A stretch of DNA of 64,000 nt from Paenibacillus sp. HB172176 (GCF_011947265.1 NZ_JAATHD010000004.1:186001-250000); one strand, 5' to 3'; positions 9,278 through 18,863 are shown, numbered from the stretch's first letter. The notes: generated by a model from the letters alone, not told the origin. Made by a program: numbers and translations.

Positions 9278-10041
9278 CGTCCCTCCCAATCCGGATTAGC
9301 CGGAACGCCGATCAGCTTCGCGATCGTAGGAGCGAGATCGATAATATTCGCCTGCCCGAGCTCCTCCCCCTGCGCAACGGCGCTGCTCCTGATGAACAGG
9401 GGAATGGTCATATCCTCCGCCATGCTCGTGCCGTGCGTCCGCTCATGTCCGCCGTGATCGGCTGTTACGATGACGGCATATTCCTCAGAGACGGCGTTCG
9501 CAATTCTCTCGATGCTGCTCCAGGAATCGTAGACCGATTCGATATAGGCCTCGGACATCCAGCCATGCCGGTGCCCGATCTCATCCACCAGTCCGAGATA
9601 GAGGAAGACGAAGTCGGGCGAATGCTCTTGTATGTATTGCGAGGCCCGATCGGTGAGCTCATCATTCGTCGTCTCGAAGGAATGCTTGTATCCGTTCAGA
9701 AAGCAGCTGTGAGACAGCGATCCGGGACGGCTGACGTCTCGCAGCTGCTCCCAATTGTAGAACATAGCCGAGCTTTTGCCATGACCGTGCAACTGCTCGC
9801 ATAAGCCGGCAATCGGACGAACCTGCGGCGTATACACATTCTCCATAATGCCATGCCGCTGAGGAGGAACGCTGTGAAACAGGGACATATGACAGGGCAA
9901 AGTAATGCTCGGCATGACCGTTGTCGCGCTCAGCGTGTGGCTTCCGACTGCTTTCCATTTTTCGATACAGGGATGACCGGAACTCTCCAGCGCGTCGGGA
10001 CGCATGCCGTCGACCAGAATCAACAATACCTTTTCGCTCAT
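9265..10041 (-). CDS. Alkaline-phosphatase-superfamily phosphodiesterase
   Basis: About 258 residues, type I phosphodiesterase/nucleotide pyrophosphatase fold. Visible metal and catalytic positions are Asp11 (LVDGMRPD), the likely nucleophile Thr47 in PSITLPCH (compare TFPNH in nucleotide pyrophosphatases), DEIGHRHG, and TADHGGHERTHG. It is compact, lacking the inserts of the larger sulfatases, and has no signal peptide. The start is ATG 10041 with AAAGGAGAG just upstream; an earlier in-frame start would run into the DeoR gene. The neighbours are a DeoR regulator and an MFS transporter, so it probably cleaves an imported phosphate ester or diester. Substrate is unknown. Confidence 0.85.
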   Translation of the reverse strand: MSEKVLLILVDGMRPDALESSGHPCIEKWKAVGSHTLSATTVMPSITLPCHMSLFHSVPPQRHGIMENVYTPQVRPIAGLCEQLHGHGKSSAMFYNWEQLRDVSRPGSLSHSCFLNGYKHSFETTNDELTDRASQYIQEHSPDFVFLYLGLVDEIGHRHGWMSEAYIESVYDSWSSIERIANAVSEEYAVIVTADHGGHERTHGTSMAEDMTIPLFIRSSAVAQGEELGQANIIDLAPTIAKLIGVPANPDWEGRCLL

Positions 10042-10054
10042 GATGAACTCTCCT

Positions 10055-10819
10055 TTAATTGCGAATGATTTGCAGGGCGCTCCTTTTGTACGACTCATAG
10101 ATTCGGTCCGGAAGCCGGTTGTCTGTAATAAGCTTCAAGGAAGGAGACAAGTCGCAGAGCTTGATCTTGGCCGTCGTTTCGAATTTCGTGCTGTCGGCGA
10201 GCAGGAACACCTCATCGGCGTTCTGCATATAGGCGCGCTGAATTTCGAACAGTTCGTGCACGAATTCGCTTGCTCCGTTCTTTAAAGAAATGGCGGAGGG
10301 GAATATGAATACTTTCGCAAAATGAAGGCGGTTAATCGCATCCAACGCCATGTGGCCGCAGAAGGCCTTCTCTTCCCGGTGATATTTCCCTCCGATCTGA
10401 ATCAATTCATACTGCTCCATATCGCTGAAGCAGCCGAACACCTCGGGCGAGTTGGTGGCAATGGAGAGCCGCTCGAATCGGTTCTTGATTATCGGCGCGA
10501 GCTCCATGGCCGTACTGCCTGAATCGATGGCGATTATATCTCCTTCGTTAATGAAGCGAACGGCCGATTCGGTCAATTGCCGTTTTAATTCGACATTCTC
10601 GTTCGCGCGGGCTTCGAGCTTCGTGAAAGCTTTCGACTTCTTGATGGATACGGCGCCGCCATGAACTCTAGTCAGTACCTTCTGCTTCTCCAGATGGGCG
10701 AGGTCTCGGCGCACGGTTTCGATGGAAACCGCGAACAGCTCCATAAGCTCGGCGACCGTAATGGAAGCGTTCCTCTCCAGCAGCTCCGCGATTTTGGCGT
10801 ATCGTTCATTTGCAAACAA
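10055..10819 (-). CDS. DeoR/GlpR-family transcriptional regulator
   Basis: About 254 residues. The N-terminal DeoR helix-turn-helix (residues 1-58) contains VSIETVRRDLAHLEKQ and the family hallmark RVHGGAV. It is followed by a DeoR sensor domain related to ribose-phosphate isomerase (DSGSTAMELAPIIKN). The start is a TTG. GGAG at 10830-10833 is 10 bases from TTG 10819, giving MFANERYAKI, and only 4 bases from an alternative TTG 10825. It heads the operon with the phosphodiesterase 13 bases on. DeoR proteins usually repress until a phosphorylated sugar binds. Confidence 0.9.
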   Translation of the reverse strand: MFANERYAKIAELLERNASITVAELMELFAVSIETVRRDLAHLEKQKVLTRVHGGAVSIKKSKAFTKLEARANENVELKRQLTESAVRFINEGDIIAIDSGSTAMELAPIIKNRFERLSIATNSPEVFGCFSDMEQYELIQIGGKYHREEKAFCGHMALDAINRLHFAKVFIFPSAISLKNGASEFVHELFEIQRAYMQNADEVFLLADSTKFETTAKIKLCDLSPSLKLITDNRLPDRIYESYKRSALQIIRN

Positions 10820-10822
10820 ATG
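10807..10822. promoter_or_regulatory. Inverted repeat over the DeoR start (possible autoregulatory operator)
   Basis: CATTTG (10807-10812) and CAAATG (10817-10822) are complementary and separated by CAAA, covering the first codons of the DeoR gene. A related TGCATTTATGTG lies just upstream on the minus strand. Proposed as an operator only by position. Confidence 0.3.
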
Positions 10823-11028
10823 CAATCAACTCCAATCAAATACACATAAATGCACATCTAGAGAATAAGCGGTATAGTGCGTTGTGTCAAGCGTTTGTAT
10901 GGAATTCGAGAGCCGACACCTGGATGAGCGCATAAAATCGGACGTAATCGAAGTTTTGTAGGATATAATCCGCTGATGGGGAAAGTTATAATGAATGGCA
11001 TACTACATCCTGTCAGGAGGAACTTAAG

Positions 11029-12042
11029 GTGCAAATAACAAGACATCCACAAAACCCGATTGTCGTGCCGGGTCTGTTCGAGTGGCGCAAGGCCACCGTG
11101 TTCAATCCGGCTGTTATTATAGAAGATGGGAAATTTTATATGATCGAACGCACGGCGGGCTCGCTTACGCCATGCAAAAACTATCTGGGTCTGCTTGTGA
11201 GCGAAGACGGCGTGAACTTCACCCATGTGAAGGACGAGCCGGTCGTCACGCCGGATGAGCTGGGCTTCCCTTACGGCAGCGTGCAGGATCCTCGCGTCGT
11301 CAAGATTGACGATACCTTTTACTTGAATTACGCGCTCCGTCCATGCGCGATGAATTATTATCCGACCGGAACAGGCTTGCCGGAGCGCTCGATTCCGGAA
11401 TACCCGGACGGCTGGGGCAATGATCCCCAGCATTGGCTGACCCGCTCGGGCATTATGACCTCGAAGGATCTCGTTAACTGGGAATATCTCTGCGACACGA
11501 CGCCGCTTGAGATTAACGACAGGGACAATATTCTATTCCCGGAGAAGATTAACGGCAGATTCGCGCTGCTGCGCCGTCCCGAGGAATATGTCGGTCCGGA
11601 ATACGGCACGGAGAGAGCGGCTATGTGGATCACTTACTCGGATGATCTCATTCATTGGGACGAGCCCGAGCTTTTGGCCACTGCCGGCAGCGAGGCTTGG
11701 GAGCAGAAAAAAATCGGCGGTTCAACGCCTCCGGTCAAGACCGACAAAGGCTGGCTGGTGCTATATCACGGCGTAGACTTCGACAGCGTTTATCGCGTCG
11801 GCGCCTTGCTGCTTGATTTGGAGGATCCGAAGAAGATCATTGCGCGCACGAAAAACTTCATTATGGAGCCGGTGCCGTACTATGAAAAGTTCGGGTATCA
11901 GGTGCCGAATGTCATCTTCCCGACGGGCAACGTGGTGAAGGACGGCTTGCTGTACATTTATTATGGCGTTACCGATACGGCCATTGCTCTAGCTACTGTG
12001 CCGCTCGATGAATTAGTCGATTATATCCTTGCAGGCAACTAA
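11029..12042 (+). CDS. Glycoside hydrolase family 130 (beta-mannoside phosphorylase-like)
   Basis: A 337-residue five-bladed beta-propeller enzyme of GH130, the family that phosphorolyses or hydrolyses beta-mannosides in the cytoplasm. Family motifs are FNPAVI near residue 25, the QDPR catalytic-Asp motif with Asp87, DNILFPEKINGR, KIGGSTPPV and FPTG near the C-terminus. There is no signal peptide. The start is GTG 11029 with AGGAGG at 11015-11020. It is divergent from the DeoR gene and followed by its own terminator, so it is monocistronic. Phosphorylase versus hydrolase cannot be decided by eye. Confidence 0.88.
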   Translation: MQITRHPQNPIVVPGLFEWRKATVFNPAVIIEDGKFYMIERTAGSLTPCKNYLGLLVSEDGVNFTHVKDEPVVTPDELGFPYGSVQDPRVVKIDDTFYLNYALRPCAMNYYPTGTGLPERSIPEYPDGWGNDPQHWLTRSGIMTSKDLVNWEYLCDTTPLEINDRDNILFPEKINGRFALLRRPEEYVGPEYGTERAAMWITYSDDLIHWDEPELLATAGSEAWEQKKIGGSTPPVKTDKGWLVLYHGVDFDSVYRVGALLLDLEDPKKIIARTKNFIMEPVPYYEKFGYQVPNVIFPTGNVVKDGLLYIYYGVTDTAIALATVPLDELVDYILAGN

Positions 12043-12059
12043 ATCATTCGAATTATATT

Positions 12060-12099
12060 GCAGATTGTTCCAGAAGTTACATGGATCAATCTGCTTTTT
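12060..12099 (+). terminator. Terminator after GH130
   Basis: Arms 12060-12071 and 12083-12094 pair at 11 of 12 positions, with an 11-base loop followed by TTTTT. Confidence 0.8.
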
Positions 12100-12199
12100 C
12101 TATTTTTTTATTGTAAAAGGGTGGAAATCTTAAAAATTCGGGTATAATCATGTTTCGCTTGGATATTAATCCGGTCTAAGGGCAATTTATAATGGATAT

Positions 12200-12213
12200 A
12201 TGACATTTGTCAT
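12200..12213. promoter_or_regulatory. Inverted repeat upstream of the binding-protein gene
   Basis: ATGACA and TGTCAT, separated by TT, lie 32 bases before the TTG start of the solute-binding gene. TATAAT is at 12143-12148 but I see no good -35 box. Could be an operator; weak. Confidence 0.25.
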
Positions 12214-12244
12214 AATAAGTTTTCAAGAAGGAGAGGGTTTTGAC

Positions 12245-13546
12245 TTGAAACAGAGAAAATGGATGAAAACAACGGCGGCGATTGCAATGGCTGCTGCGCT
12301 AACGGTTGTGACGGCATGCGGCAACAATTCGAACAACGGCGCTAACGGGGAAAACGGCGGCTCAGATGAGGAAACAATTACGCTGACGATGATGCATCCC
12401 TGGACCTCGCCGAATGCGGACAATGATGTGTATAAAGCGCGTATCGCGGCTTTCGAAGAGAAGTTTCCCAACATCAAGATCAAGCAAGACGGCGTAGCGG
12501 CAGCGCAATATAAAACGAAGCTGTTCACGCTGGCAACGGCCAACAATCTGGCGGACATCGACGTCGTATGGCCTGGCGCGGACTTGGATCCTCTTGTTTC
12601 GGGCGATCTGCTAATGCCTCTGAACGATGTCATGGGCGATTTCGACTACGTGCTAGAGGATTCCCTTCCTGGGTATAATGTGGACGGCAATCAGCTTGCG
12701 ATCCCGACGAAACGCAACTTTGTAGATATTATCTATTACAACAAAGAATATCTGTCGCAGGTTGGGTATGATCAATTCCCGACGACATATGCCGATTTTA
12801 TCGAAATGATCAAGAAGCTCAAGGAAGCGGGAATTACGCCGATCTCCTTGGGAAATAAAGAAAAATGGCCTCTTCAGTCCTCCTATATGTCGATTATCGG
12901 CCAACGCTTTGCGGGAGAAGACTTCCTGGCGAAGGTAGTGAAAGGCGAGGCGAAGCTGACGGATCCCGAATATGTGAAAGCTATTGCCGTCATCGACGAG
13001 TTGACGAAGCTTGGCGCCTTCAATGAAGATGCCAACAACATGGATTCGGTGCAAGCGCAGGATTATCTAATTCAAGGCAAAGCGGCGATGCATATCTCCT
13101 CCGCGACGGTGAACGCGCGTATTCGCATCGATAATGAGGAAGGCGACAAGTTCGGCATTGCATTGTTCCCTAGCGTACCGGACGGCAAAGGCGACCCGCA
13201 GATGAGCTCTGGCGTGGCGCAATTCGGTATCGCAATCAAGAGCGGCTTGGACGAGAAGAAGAAAGAAGCGGCTCTTGAATTTTTGAAATTCTTCCTTGAC
13301 AAAGAAATGTATGCCAATCTGACGAAAGCCGGCATTCTCGTTCCTGTTGATCTGGAGATGGGCGAGGACGTGAATCCGTTCGTGAAGGAAATGTATGAAT
13401 TGACCAGCCATGGAACGGCGCCTGTCTTCGATGCGGTTATCCCGACTCAGGCAGCCAAAGAATTCGAAAACGGCTTGCAGGCTCTTACCGTTGGCAGAAG
13501 CACGCCGGAGCAGGTGGCGAAGGATGCGCAGGCGCTAATTGAATAG
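12245..13546 (+). CDS. Extracellular solute-binding lipoprotein (sugar ABC transporter)
   Basis: About 433 residues, the usual length for a family-1 sugar-binding protein. The signal peptide ends in the lipobox VTAC with Cys25. The start chosen is TTG 12245, which has GGAGAGGG at 12230-12237. The in-frame ATG 12200 has no site. Aromatic residues in the mature part (MMHPWTSP) fit sugar stacking. The operon order binding protein, permease, permease, sensor kinase, response regulator suggests substrate-dependent control by the downstream two-component pair. Confidence 0.9.
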   Translation: MKQRKWMKTTAAIAMAAALTVVTACGNNSNNGANGENGGSDEETITLTMMHPWTSPNADNDVYKARIAAFEEKFPNIKIKQDGVAAAQYKTKLFTLATANNLADIDVVWPGADLDPLVSGDLLMPLNDVMGDFDYVLEDSLPGYNVDGNQLAIPTKRNFVDIIYYNKEYLSQVGYDQFPTTYADFIEMIKKLKEAGITPISLGNKEKWPLQSSYMSIIGQRFAGEDFLAKVVKGEAKLTDPEYVKAIAVIDELTKLGAFNEDANNMDSVQAQDYLIQGKAAMHISSATVNARIRIDNEEGDKFGIALFPSVPDGKGDPQMSSGVAQFGIAIKSGLDEKKKEAALEFLKFFLDKEMYANLTKAGILVPVDLEMGEDVNPFVKEMYELTSHGTAPVFDAVIPTQAAKEFENGLQALTVGRSTPEQVAKDAQALIE

Positions 13547-13619
13547 CAGCTTCGCACTGCATAACGGAACATCATTAATTGGCAGCAACATGAAGCACGG
13601 CAAGACCATGAAATAACCC

Positions 13620-13661
13620 AACAAGCCGGTAATAGGAATCGTCCCGTTACTGGCTTGTTTT
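13620..13661 (+). terminator. Attenuator-like hairpin between binding protein and permease
   Basis: Arms 13620-13632 and 13647-13659 match at 12 of 13 positions and a TTTT run follows. It lies inside the operon, 73 bases after the binding-protein stop, so it probably ends a fraction of transcripts and sets the binding-protein to permease ratio. Confidence 0.7.
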
Positions 13662-13704
13662 CACTAGAAGAGCTTCGAGGCTTGCGGTTGGAGGAGAGTG
13701 GCTG

Positions 13705-14577
13705 ATGCATACATTAAGAAAAACCAGACTTGCCATATTTTTCGGGCTGCTTCCCGCGCTCGCGATCTACATCGGCATTGCCATCATTCCGATTGTGTTG
13801 TCCATGTATTATTCCTTTTTTGACTGGGATGGCATTACGGACATGTCGTTTATCGGACTGGATAATTTCACTGAAATGATTAAGGATGATACCTTCTGGT
13901 TATCTGTCAAAAATAATGTGTTTATTATGGTTACCGGCATTGCGGGTCAGCTTCCGCTGGGATTGCTGCTGGCTTTATTACTGAACCGCGGCTTGCGCGG
14001 CAATGGCTTTTTCAGAACAGTGGGCTTTCTGCCCGTAGTTATTTCCTCGGTCATGGTTTCCTTGATTTGGGGTATGATTTACAACACGGAATACGGTTTT
14101 CTGAACAATATTCTCGGCTTGATTGGGCTTGACAGCTGGCAACGCAATTGGCTCGGAGATCCCGACTGGTCGATGCTGTCCATCAGCATTGCTTACATTT
14201 GGCAAAACTGCGGTTTGTATATGATTATATTCCTTGCCGCATTGCAAAATATATCGAGCGAGGTGAACGAAGCTGCGGAGCTTGACGGGGCGACGGGCCT
14301 CAGAAAGGTGCTTAGAATCACGATTCCGATCATTCGTCCAACGATTCTGGTAACCGTGATCTATAGCATCAGCAATTCGTTCCGCGTATTCGACTTGATT
14401 CAAATTCTGACTGGCGGCGGACCCGCCCATCAGACGGAAGTTATGACTATCTATATGTACAACCACGCATTTCTGAGCAGGCAGTTCGGCTATGGGAGCG
14501 CCGTCTCGGTCATGATCCTGTTGTTCAGTCTAATTGTGGTCGTCATCGCCAACCGGATCGGCAGGGAGAAGGACTAG
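13705..14577 (+). CDS. Sugar ABC transporter permease (MalF/UgpA-like)
   Basis: A 290-residue six-helix permease. The EAA loop EVNEAAELDGATGLRKV carries the conserved Gly. The ATG at 13705 has GGAGGAGAG upstream. It forms a heterodimer with the next gene; the ATPase is presumably encoded elsewhere. Confidence 0.92.
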   Translation: MHTLRKTRLAIFFGLLPALAIYIGIAIIPIVLSMYYSFFDWDGITDMSFIGLDNFTEMIKDDTFWLSVKNNVFIMVTGIAGQLPLGLLLALLLNRGLRGNGFFRTVGFLPVVISSVMVSLIWGMIYNTEYGFLNNILGLIGLDSWQRNWLGDPDWSMLSISIAYIWQNCGLYMIIFLAALQNISSEVNEAAELDGATGLRKVLRITIPIIRPTILVTVIYSISNSFRVFDLIQILTGGGPAHQTEVMTIYMYNHAFLSRQFGYGSAVSVMILLFSLIVVVIANRIGREKD

Positions 14578-14595
14578 AAAGGAGGAGCATGACTC

Positions 14596-15426
14596 ATGGC
14601 CAAAAAGAAACCGTGGTATTATATATTGGCATATGTTTTTCTTGGATTATTTGCGATATTCAATATCGTTCCGATATTCTATATGATAGTAGGCTCCTTC
14701 AAGAGCGAGTCGGAATATGCGGCTAGTCCCTTTGCGATGCCGGAGAAGCTGCATTTCTCCAATTACGCGAAGGCTTGGGATGTCGCCAATATGGATGTAT
14801 ATTTCTTCAACAGCTTGCTGATTACGATTATTACGTTGATCGTGACGGTGCTGCTTGGCGCTTTGGCGGCGTATTTCCTGTCTCGGTTTCAATATAAGCT
14901 GCGCGGGGCGATATACGCGCTGTTTCTGATCGGCATGCTGGTGCCGATTCATGCGACGCTCATTCCGATTTTTATGATTATGAAAAATATTAACCTGCTG
15001 GACACGTATCTGTCGCTGATTTTGCCGTATACGGCATTTCATCTATCGCTTACCGTATTCATTCTTGAGGGCTTTATGCGCTCCTTTCCCCGTGACCTGG
15101 AGGAATCCGGAATCGTGGACGGAGCGGGCGTGTACCGCATCTTCTGGTCGATTATTTTGCCGATCACGAGACCGGCGCTGGCAACGGTTATTATATTGAA
15201 TTTCATCTATAACTGGAATGAATATTTGTTCGCGCTTGTCATGATCAGCTCGGAAGCGCTGAAGACGCTGCCGCTCGGCATCGCTAACTTTGTCGGCATC
15301 GAGACGGCAAGCATGACGCTGCAGATGGCTGCGCTTACGATCGCGCTCGTTCCAATCATCATCTTCTATCTGCTGCTGCAGAAGCAGCTTGTGAACGGAA
15401 TGGTGGCAGGAGCTGTCAAAGGCTAA
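14596..15426 (+). CDS. Sugar ABC transporter permease (MalG/UgpE-like)
   Basis: A 276-residue six-helix permease with EAA loop RDLEESGIVDGAGVYRIF and a C-terminus (NGMVAGAVKG) typical of the MalG side. AAAGGAGG at 14577-14584 serves ATG 14596. An out-of-frame ATG lies in between. The stop is followed 19 bases later by the sensor kinase, so all five genes are probably one transcript. Confidence 0.92.
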   Translation: MAKKKPWYYILAYVFLGLFAIFNIVPIFYMIVGSFKSESEYAASPFAMPEKLHFSNYAKAWDVANMDVYFFNSLLITIITLIVTVLLGALAAYFLSRFQYKLRGAIYALFLIGMLVPIHATLIPIFMIMKNINLLDTYLSLILPYTAFHLSLTVFILEGFMRSFPRDLEESGIVDGAGVYRIFWSIILPITRPALATVIILNFIYNWNEYLFALVMISSEALKTLPLGIANFVGIETASMTLQMAALTIALVPIIIFYLLLQKQLVNGMVAGAVKG

Positions 15427-15445
15427 TGAAGGAGCAAGGAAAGGA

Positions 15446-17293
15446 ATGCGGCCAATGCTGGGGAAGTTACGATTATTTCGCCATTTCGGATTGAAGCAAA
15501 TCGCAATCCTTATTTTCTTGCTGCTGGTAATCCTGCCCACGCTTGGCGTTGGCATTATGGTACAGTACAAATATACGGCTATTCTGAAGAATCAGTTCGT
15601 CGACTCCACCACGAGGAATTTGAATGCGGTCGTCAATCAATTGGAAGAACAGGTTTCGACCATGGAGGATATTGCGGATTATATGAATTTCAGCCCGGAT
15701 CTCAACGCCTATCTGCAATCTGATCCGAATGAATATAGTGATCGAATCGACAATCTGCATGAATCGGTGGAAGGATTGCTCACCTTCCATATATTCTCCA
15801 AATCCTATATACGCTCCATTACGATAGATGGCTTCAACGGTCGGAAGATGGAGATGGGCGAGCCGGTGCATGGCGATGAGAGCCGCTGGCTGAGCGAGGC
15901 CGCGGCGCGGCGCGGCGGCATTGTGTGGAGTGAAGGCTATACGATTAACAGCGACTGGAATGGCCAGATAAAGGTCGTGTCGCTGTTTCGTGTTTTAAAC
16001 CGTTATAAGCATGTGAACGAGCCGCTTGCTAACCTGGTCATACGTTTGGATGAAGAGAGCATTGTTCGTCTGCTTGAGAATGATCAGTTCCGCAAGGACG
16101 GCTATGTGTATTTGCTTGATTCCCAAGGAAAAAGAGTTCTGGAATCGGATAACGCGAAGGAATCCGGGCTGGAACCGGGAGAGATGCTCGCGCAGATGAA
16201 AGAAGAGCGTGCCACGAATACGTTGTACCGCAGCGGGACGAGTTCGTATTATGCCTTCTACCATAAGGTCGAGGGAACCGATTGGCAGGTTGTGACGGCG
16301 ATTCCCGATTCGGTCATCAAGGAACAGACGACGGGCGTTCGCATGGTAACGACGGCGGTGCTGCTGGGCATTCTGCTGCTTGTCGTCACGGCGCTTGCGG
16401 GCTTCCAGTCGATGATCATCGGACCGATCGTGCGCCTGAAGAACGAGACGACCCGCGTTATTATGGGAGATTTCACCGCGCGCGTGCCTATTCATTCGAA
16501 GAATGAAATATCCGATTTGAACCGAAAGTTCAACGCGATGGTGGATACGATCCAGGAATTGATCGATCATAAGTACAAGATGGAAATTCGTCAGCGCGAA
16601 TCGGAGCTGAAGCTGCTGCAAAGCCAGATGGATCCGCATTTTCTGTATAATACGCTTGATACGATTCGCTGGACGGCCCGGCTGGAGAAGGCGGAGAGAG
16701 CCAGTCATCTGATCGAAATGCTGTCTCGCTTCTTCCGCTCTTCCCTGAACAATGGACAATACGAAACGACGCTTCTGCAAGAGATGCATTTCGTCCAATC
16801 CTATCTTTCCTTGCATGCGGTGCGTCTGGGCAAACGTCTTCATTACAGCCTGTTCATGGAATACACCCTTGAGAAGGTACAGGTGCCGAAGACGATTATC
16901 CAGCCGCTCGTGGAGAACTTCCTGATTCACGGCTTCAGGGCAAAGACGTCTGACAACTGGATTAAAGTGAACATTTTTCGCGCCGGCCCAGAGATTTGGG
17001 TGGATGTTCGGGATAACGGCATCGGCATGACGCCGGAGCAGATATACAGAATTAAGGCTGATCTGGAAGACGGCAAACGGAATGAAGAGAGCTTCGGCGC
17101 TCTGCATAATATCCATGATCGTCTGGTCATCTTCTTCGGTCCGGGCTATGGACTGGAGCTGATGAACGGCGGCGCGGGCGGTGTGTGGGTGCGGCTCAGA
17201 ATTCCTTATGACGTTCCACACGACGAATCACACGACGAATCACATGACGATCCTCATGACGATCCTAACGGCGGTGAACATAATGGAGTATAA
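15446..17293 (+). CDS. Sensor histidine kinase (YesM-like)
   Basis: A 615-residue two-component kinase. The first membrane helix is near residues 12-38, followed by an extracytoplasmic cache-like sensor of about 250 residues, a second helix near 292-315 and a HAMP linker (IGPIVRLKNET). The His_kinase/HATPase core has the phospho-acceptor His398 in MDPHFLYNTLD and the ATP-lid motif RDNGIGMTPEQ. It should sense the transported sugar and phosphorylate the adjacent regulator. Oddity: the C-terminus ends in four 4-residue repeats (HDES, HDES, HDDP, HDDP, residues 592-607) encoded by a 12-bp tandem repeat just before the start of the next gene. An alternative start at ATG 15455 is possible. Confidence 0.92.
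   Translation: MRPMLGKLRLFRHFGLKQIAILIFLLLVILPTLGVGIMVQYKYTAILKNQFVDSTTRNLNAVVNQLEEQVSTMEDIADYMNFSPDLNAYLQSDPNEYSDRIDNLHESVEGLLTFHIFSKSYIRSITIDGFNGRKMEMGEPVHGDESRWLSEAAARRGGIVWSEGYTINSDWNGQIKVVSLFRVLNRYKHVNEPLANLVIRLDEESIVRLLENDQFRKDGYVYLLDSQGKRVLESDNAKESGLEPGEMLAQMKEERATNTLYRSGTSSYYAFYHKVEGTDWQVVTAIPDSVIKEQTTGVRMVTTAVLLGILLLVVTALAGFQSMIIGPIVRLKNETTRVIMGDFTARVPIHSKNEISDLNRKFNAMVDTIQELIDHKYKMEIRQRESELKLLQSQMDPHFLYNTLDTIRWTARLEKAERASHLIEMLSRFFRSSLNNGQYETTLLQEMHFVQSYLSLHAVRLGKRLHYSLFMEYTLEKVQVPKTIIQPLVENFLIHGFRAKTSDNWIKVNIFRAGPEIWVDVRDNGIGMTPEQIYRIKADLEDGKRNEESFGALHNIHDRLVIFFGPGYGLELMNGGAGGVWVRLRIPYDVPHDESHDESHDDPHDDPNGGEHNGV
17219..17266 (+). repeat. 12-bp tandem repeat at the kinase/regulator junction
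   Basis: Four in-frame 12-bp units in the 3' end of the kinase gene encode a His/Asp-rich tail. The response-regulator start is 17 bases further on. The tail is outside the HATPase fold and may be neutral. Confidence 0.8.
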
Positions 17294-18863
17294 CAATCGA
17301 TTGATTCGAATTATGATTGTGGATGACGAGGCCATCATATGCGAAGGGCTTCAGATGACGATCGATTGGTCGAAGCTTGGCGCCGAGGTCATCGACACAG
17401 CTTATGACGGGGAAGAGGCGCTTCGGAAGATTGCGGACAATCCGCCGGATATCCTGCTGTCCGATATTCGAATGGACGGCATGGACGGTCTGGAGCTGGC
17501 GGAGCGGCTGAAGGCGATTCATCCTCAGCTTCATATCGTAATGATCAGCGGATACGAGGATTTCGAATACGCGCGCCGCGCTATGCGGACAGGCGTGAGG
17601 GATTATTTGCTGAAGCCGGTGGAGATCGAGGAGCTCGAAAAGGTGGTCGGTCGAATCGCTGCGCGCATTCGCGAGAAGGCGGCATCCGGCAGCCGTGAAG
17701 AGAATCAGGAATGGCTGCTGAATGCGATTGGGGGCAATAGCGGCGTAACGGAGGCCTGCCCGCCCGTGCTTGGCAACAAGTCTGGCGGGTCGTTCCGTAT
17801 CATCGCAAGTCAGCTGGCGGAATTCAGCAAGCATTATGCCGGATTGTCCGCGGATGAACGGCAAACACTTCATGAAAGATGGGTATTGTCGCTCCATTCG
17901 CAGCTGCTAGAGGAAGGACTGGAGACGATGCATGCCTTCGACCACCCGAATGCCTTGTACATGCTCGTTCATACATCGGAAGATCCGGGCGAGAGCTGGT
18001 GGGAAAGTCTTCTGAACGAGGTGTCCCTGAACTGGTCGGAGGGAGAAGGCATGTATCTCGCAGTGACCGGAGCTTATTCGAGTCCGGATGGGACGGCCTC
18101 GGCATGCGAGAAGGCGAGACAGCTGATGGGCTATCATGTACTGCAGGCAGGGCAGCCGCTGACCGAGCAAGGCTGCCGCGCGCTGGAGCGGGACAGGCAG
18201 TTGAAGCGCTTCACGCCTGCCGCCGATTGGGCTGCGAGATTATGCGCCGTGTTGTTCAGACAGGAATGGGCGGATACGAAGGCAATGATACAAGAGTTGT
18301 TCGCGGAGATGCGCGGACATCGGATGCTGTTGGCGGAGATGAACGCTATGTACGAGGAGCAGATGGCGCTGCTTCGCCAGCGGCTGCGCCGGAACGGCCT
18401 GCAGCTTGAGCAGATTGCCGATTCGCAGCAAGGCATCGATCTGCTGCTGCATAATTCGTATGGGGCGCTGGAGAAGCTGGCGCTGGAGGAGCTTCGCACG
18501 TTGTACGAGATGGTAGGCGAGCTTGCGGTGAACAAATCCTACTGGATCGTCGAGAAGGCTATGAAGCATGTCGCGGAGCATTACAGCGAGGATATCAAAG
18601 CGTCGGAGGTTGCGGAATGGCTGGGTATAACGCCGAACCATTTCAGCTTTATTTTCAAACAAAATTCAGGAAAGAACTTCAAGGAATATATGAACGATGT
18701 GCGCATCGGGCATGCCCAGCGTTTGCTGGAGACGACCAATGACAAGGTGTTCGAAATCGCGGATCAGGTGGGCTATAAGGAGTACAAGTATTTCGTATCC
18801 GTATTCAAATCCGTGACGGGAATGACGCCGAAGCAATACAGGGCGCTCAAGGTCGGGCTGTAG
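17283..18863 (+). CDS. Response regulator, AraC-type output (YesN-like)
   Basis: A 526-residue regulator: receiver domain residues 10-130 with the phospho-acceptor Asp61 in LLSDIRMDGMDG and the acidic pair VDDE, a variable middle of about 280 residues, and an AraC helix-turn-helix at the C-terminus (GYKEYKYFVSVFKSVTGMTP). The ORF extends upstream to 17181, but the ATG at 17283 with GGCGGTGAA before it gives the normal N-terminus MEYNNRLIRIMIVDD. It overlaps the kinase by 11 bases. Likely target: the operon's own promoter upstream of 12245. Confidence 0.92.
   Translation: MEYNNRLIRIMIVDDEAIICEGLQMTIDWSKLGAEVIDTAYDGEEALRKIADNPPDILLSDIRMDGMDGLELAERLKAIHPQLHIVMISGYEDFEYARRAMRTGVRDYLLKPVEIEELEKVVGRIAARIREKAASGSREENQEWLLNAIGGNSGVTEACPPVLGNKSGGSFRIIASQLAEFSKHYAGLSADERQTLHERWVLSLHSQLLEEGLETMHAFDHPNALYMLVHTSEDPGESWWESLLNEVSLNWSEGEGMYLAVTGAYSSPDGTASACEKARQLMGYHVLQAGQPLTEQGCRALERDRQLKRFTPAADWAARLCAVLFRQEWADTKAMIQELFAEMRGHRMLLAEMNAMYEEQMALLRQRLRRNGLQLEQIADSQQGIDLLLHNSYGALEKLALEELRTLYEMVGELAVNKSYWIVEKAMKHVAEHYSEDIKASEVAEWLGITPNHFSFIFKQNSGKNFKEYMNDVRIGHAQRLLETTNDKVFEIADQVGYKEYKYFVSVFKSVTGMTPKQYRALKVGL

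Noticed and set aside
15995..17221. 408-codon open frame on the minus strand
   Set aside because: It is antisense to the sensor kinase, which has intact family motifs; the reverse frame has no domain signature.
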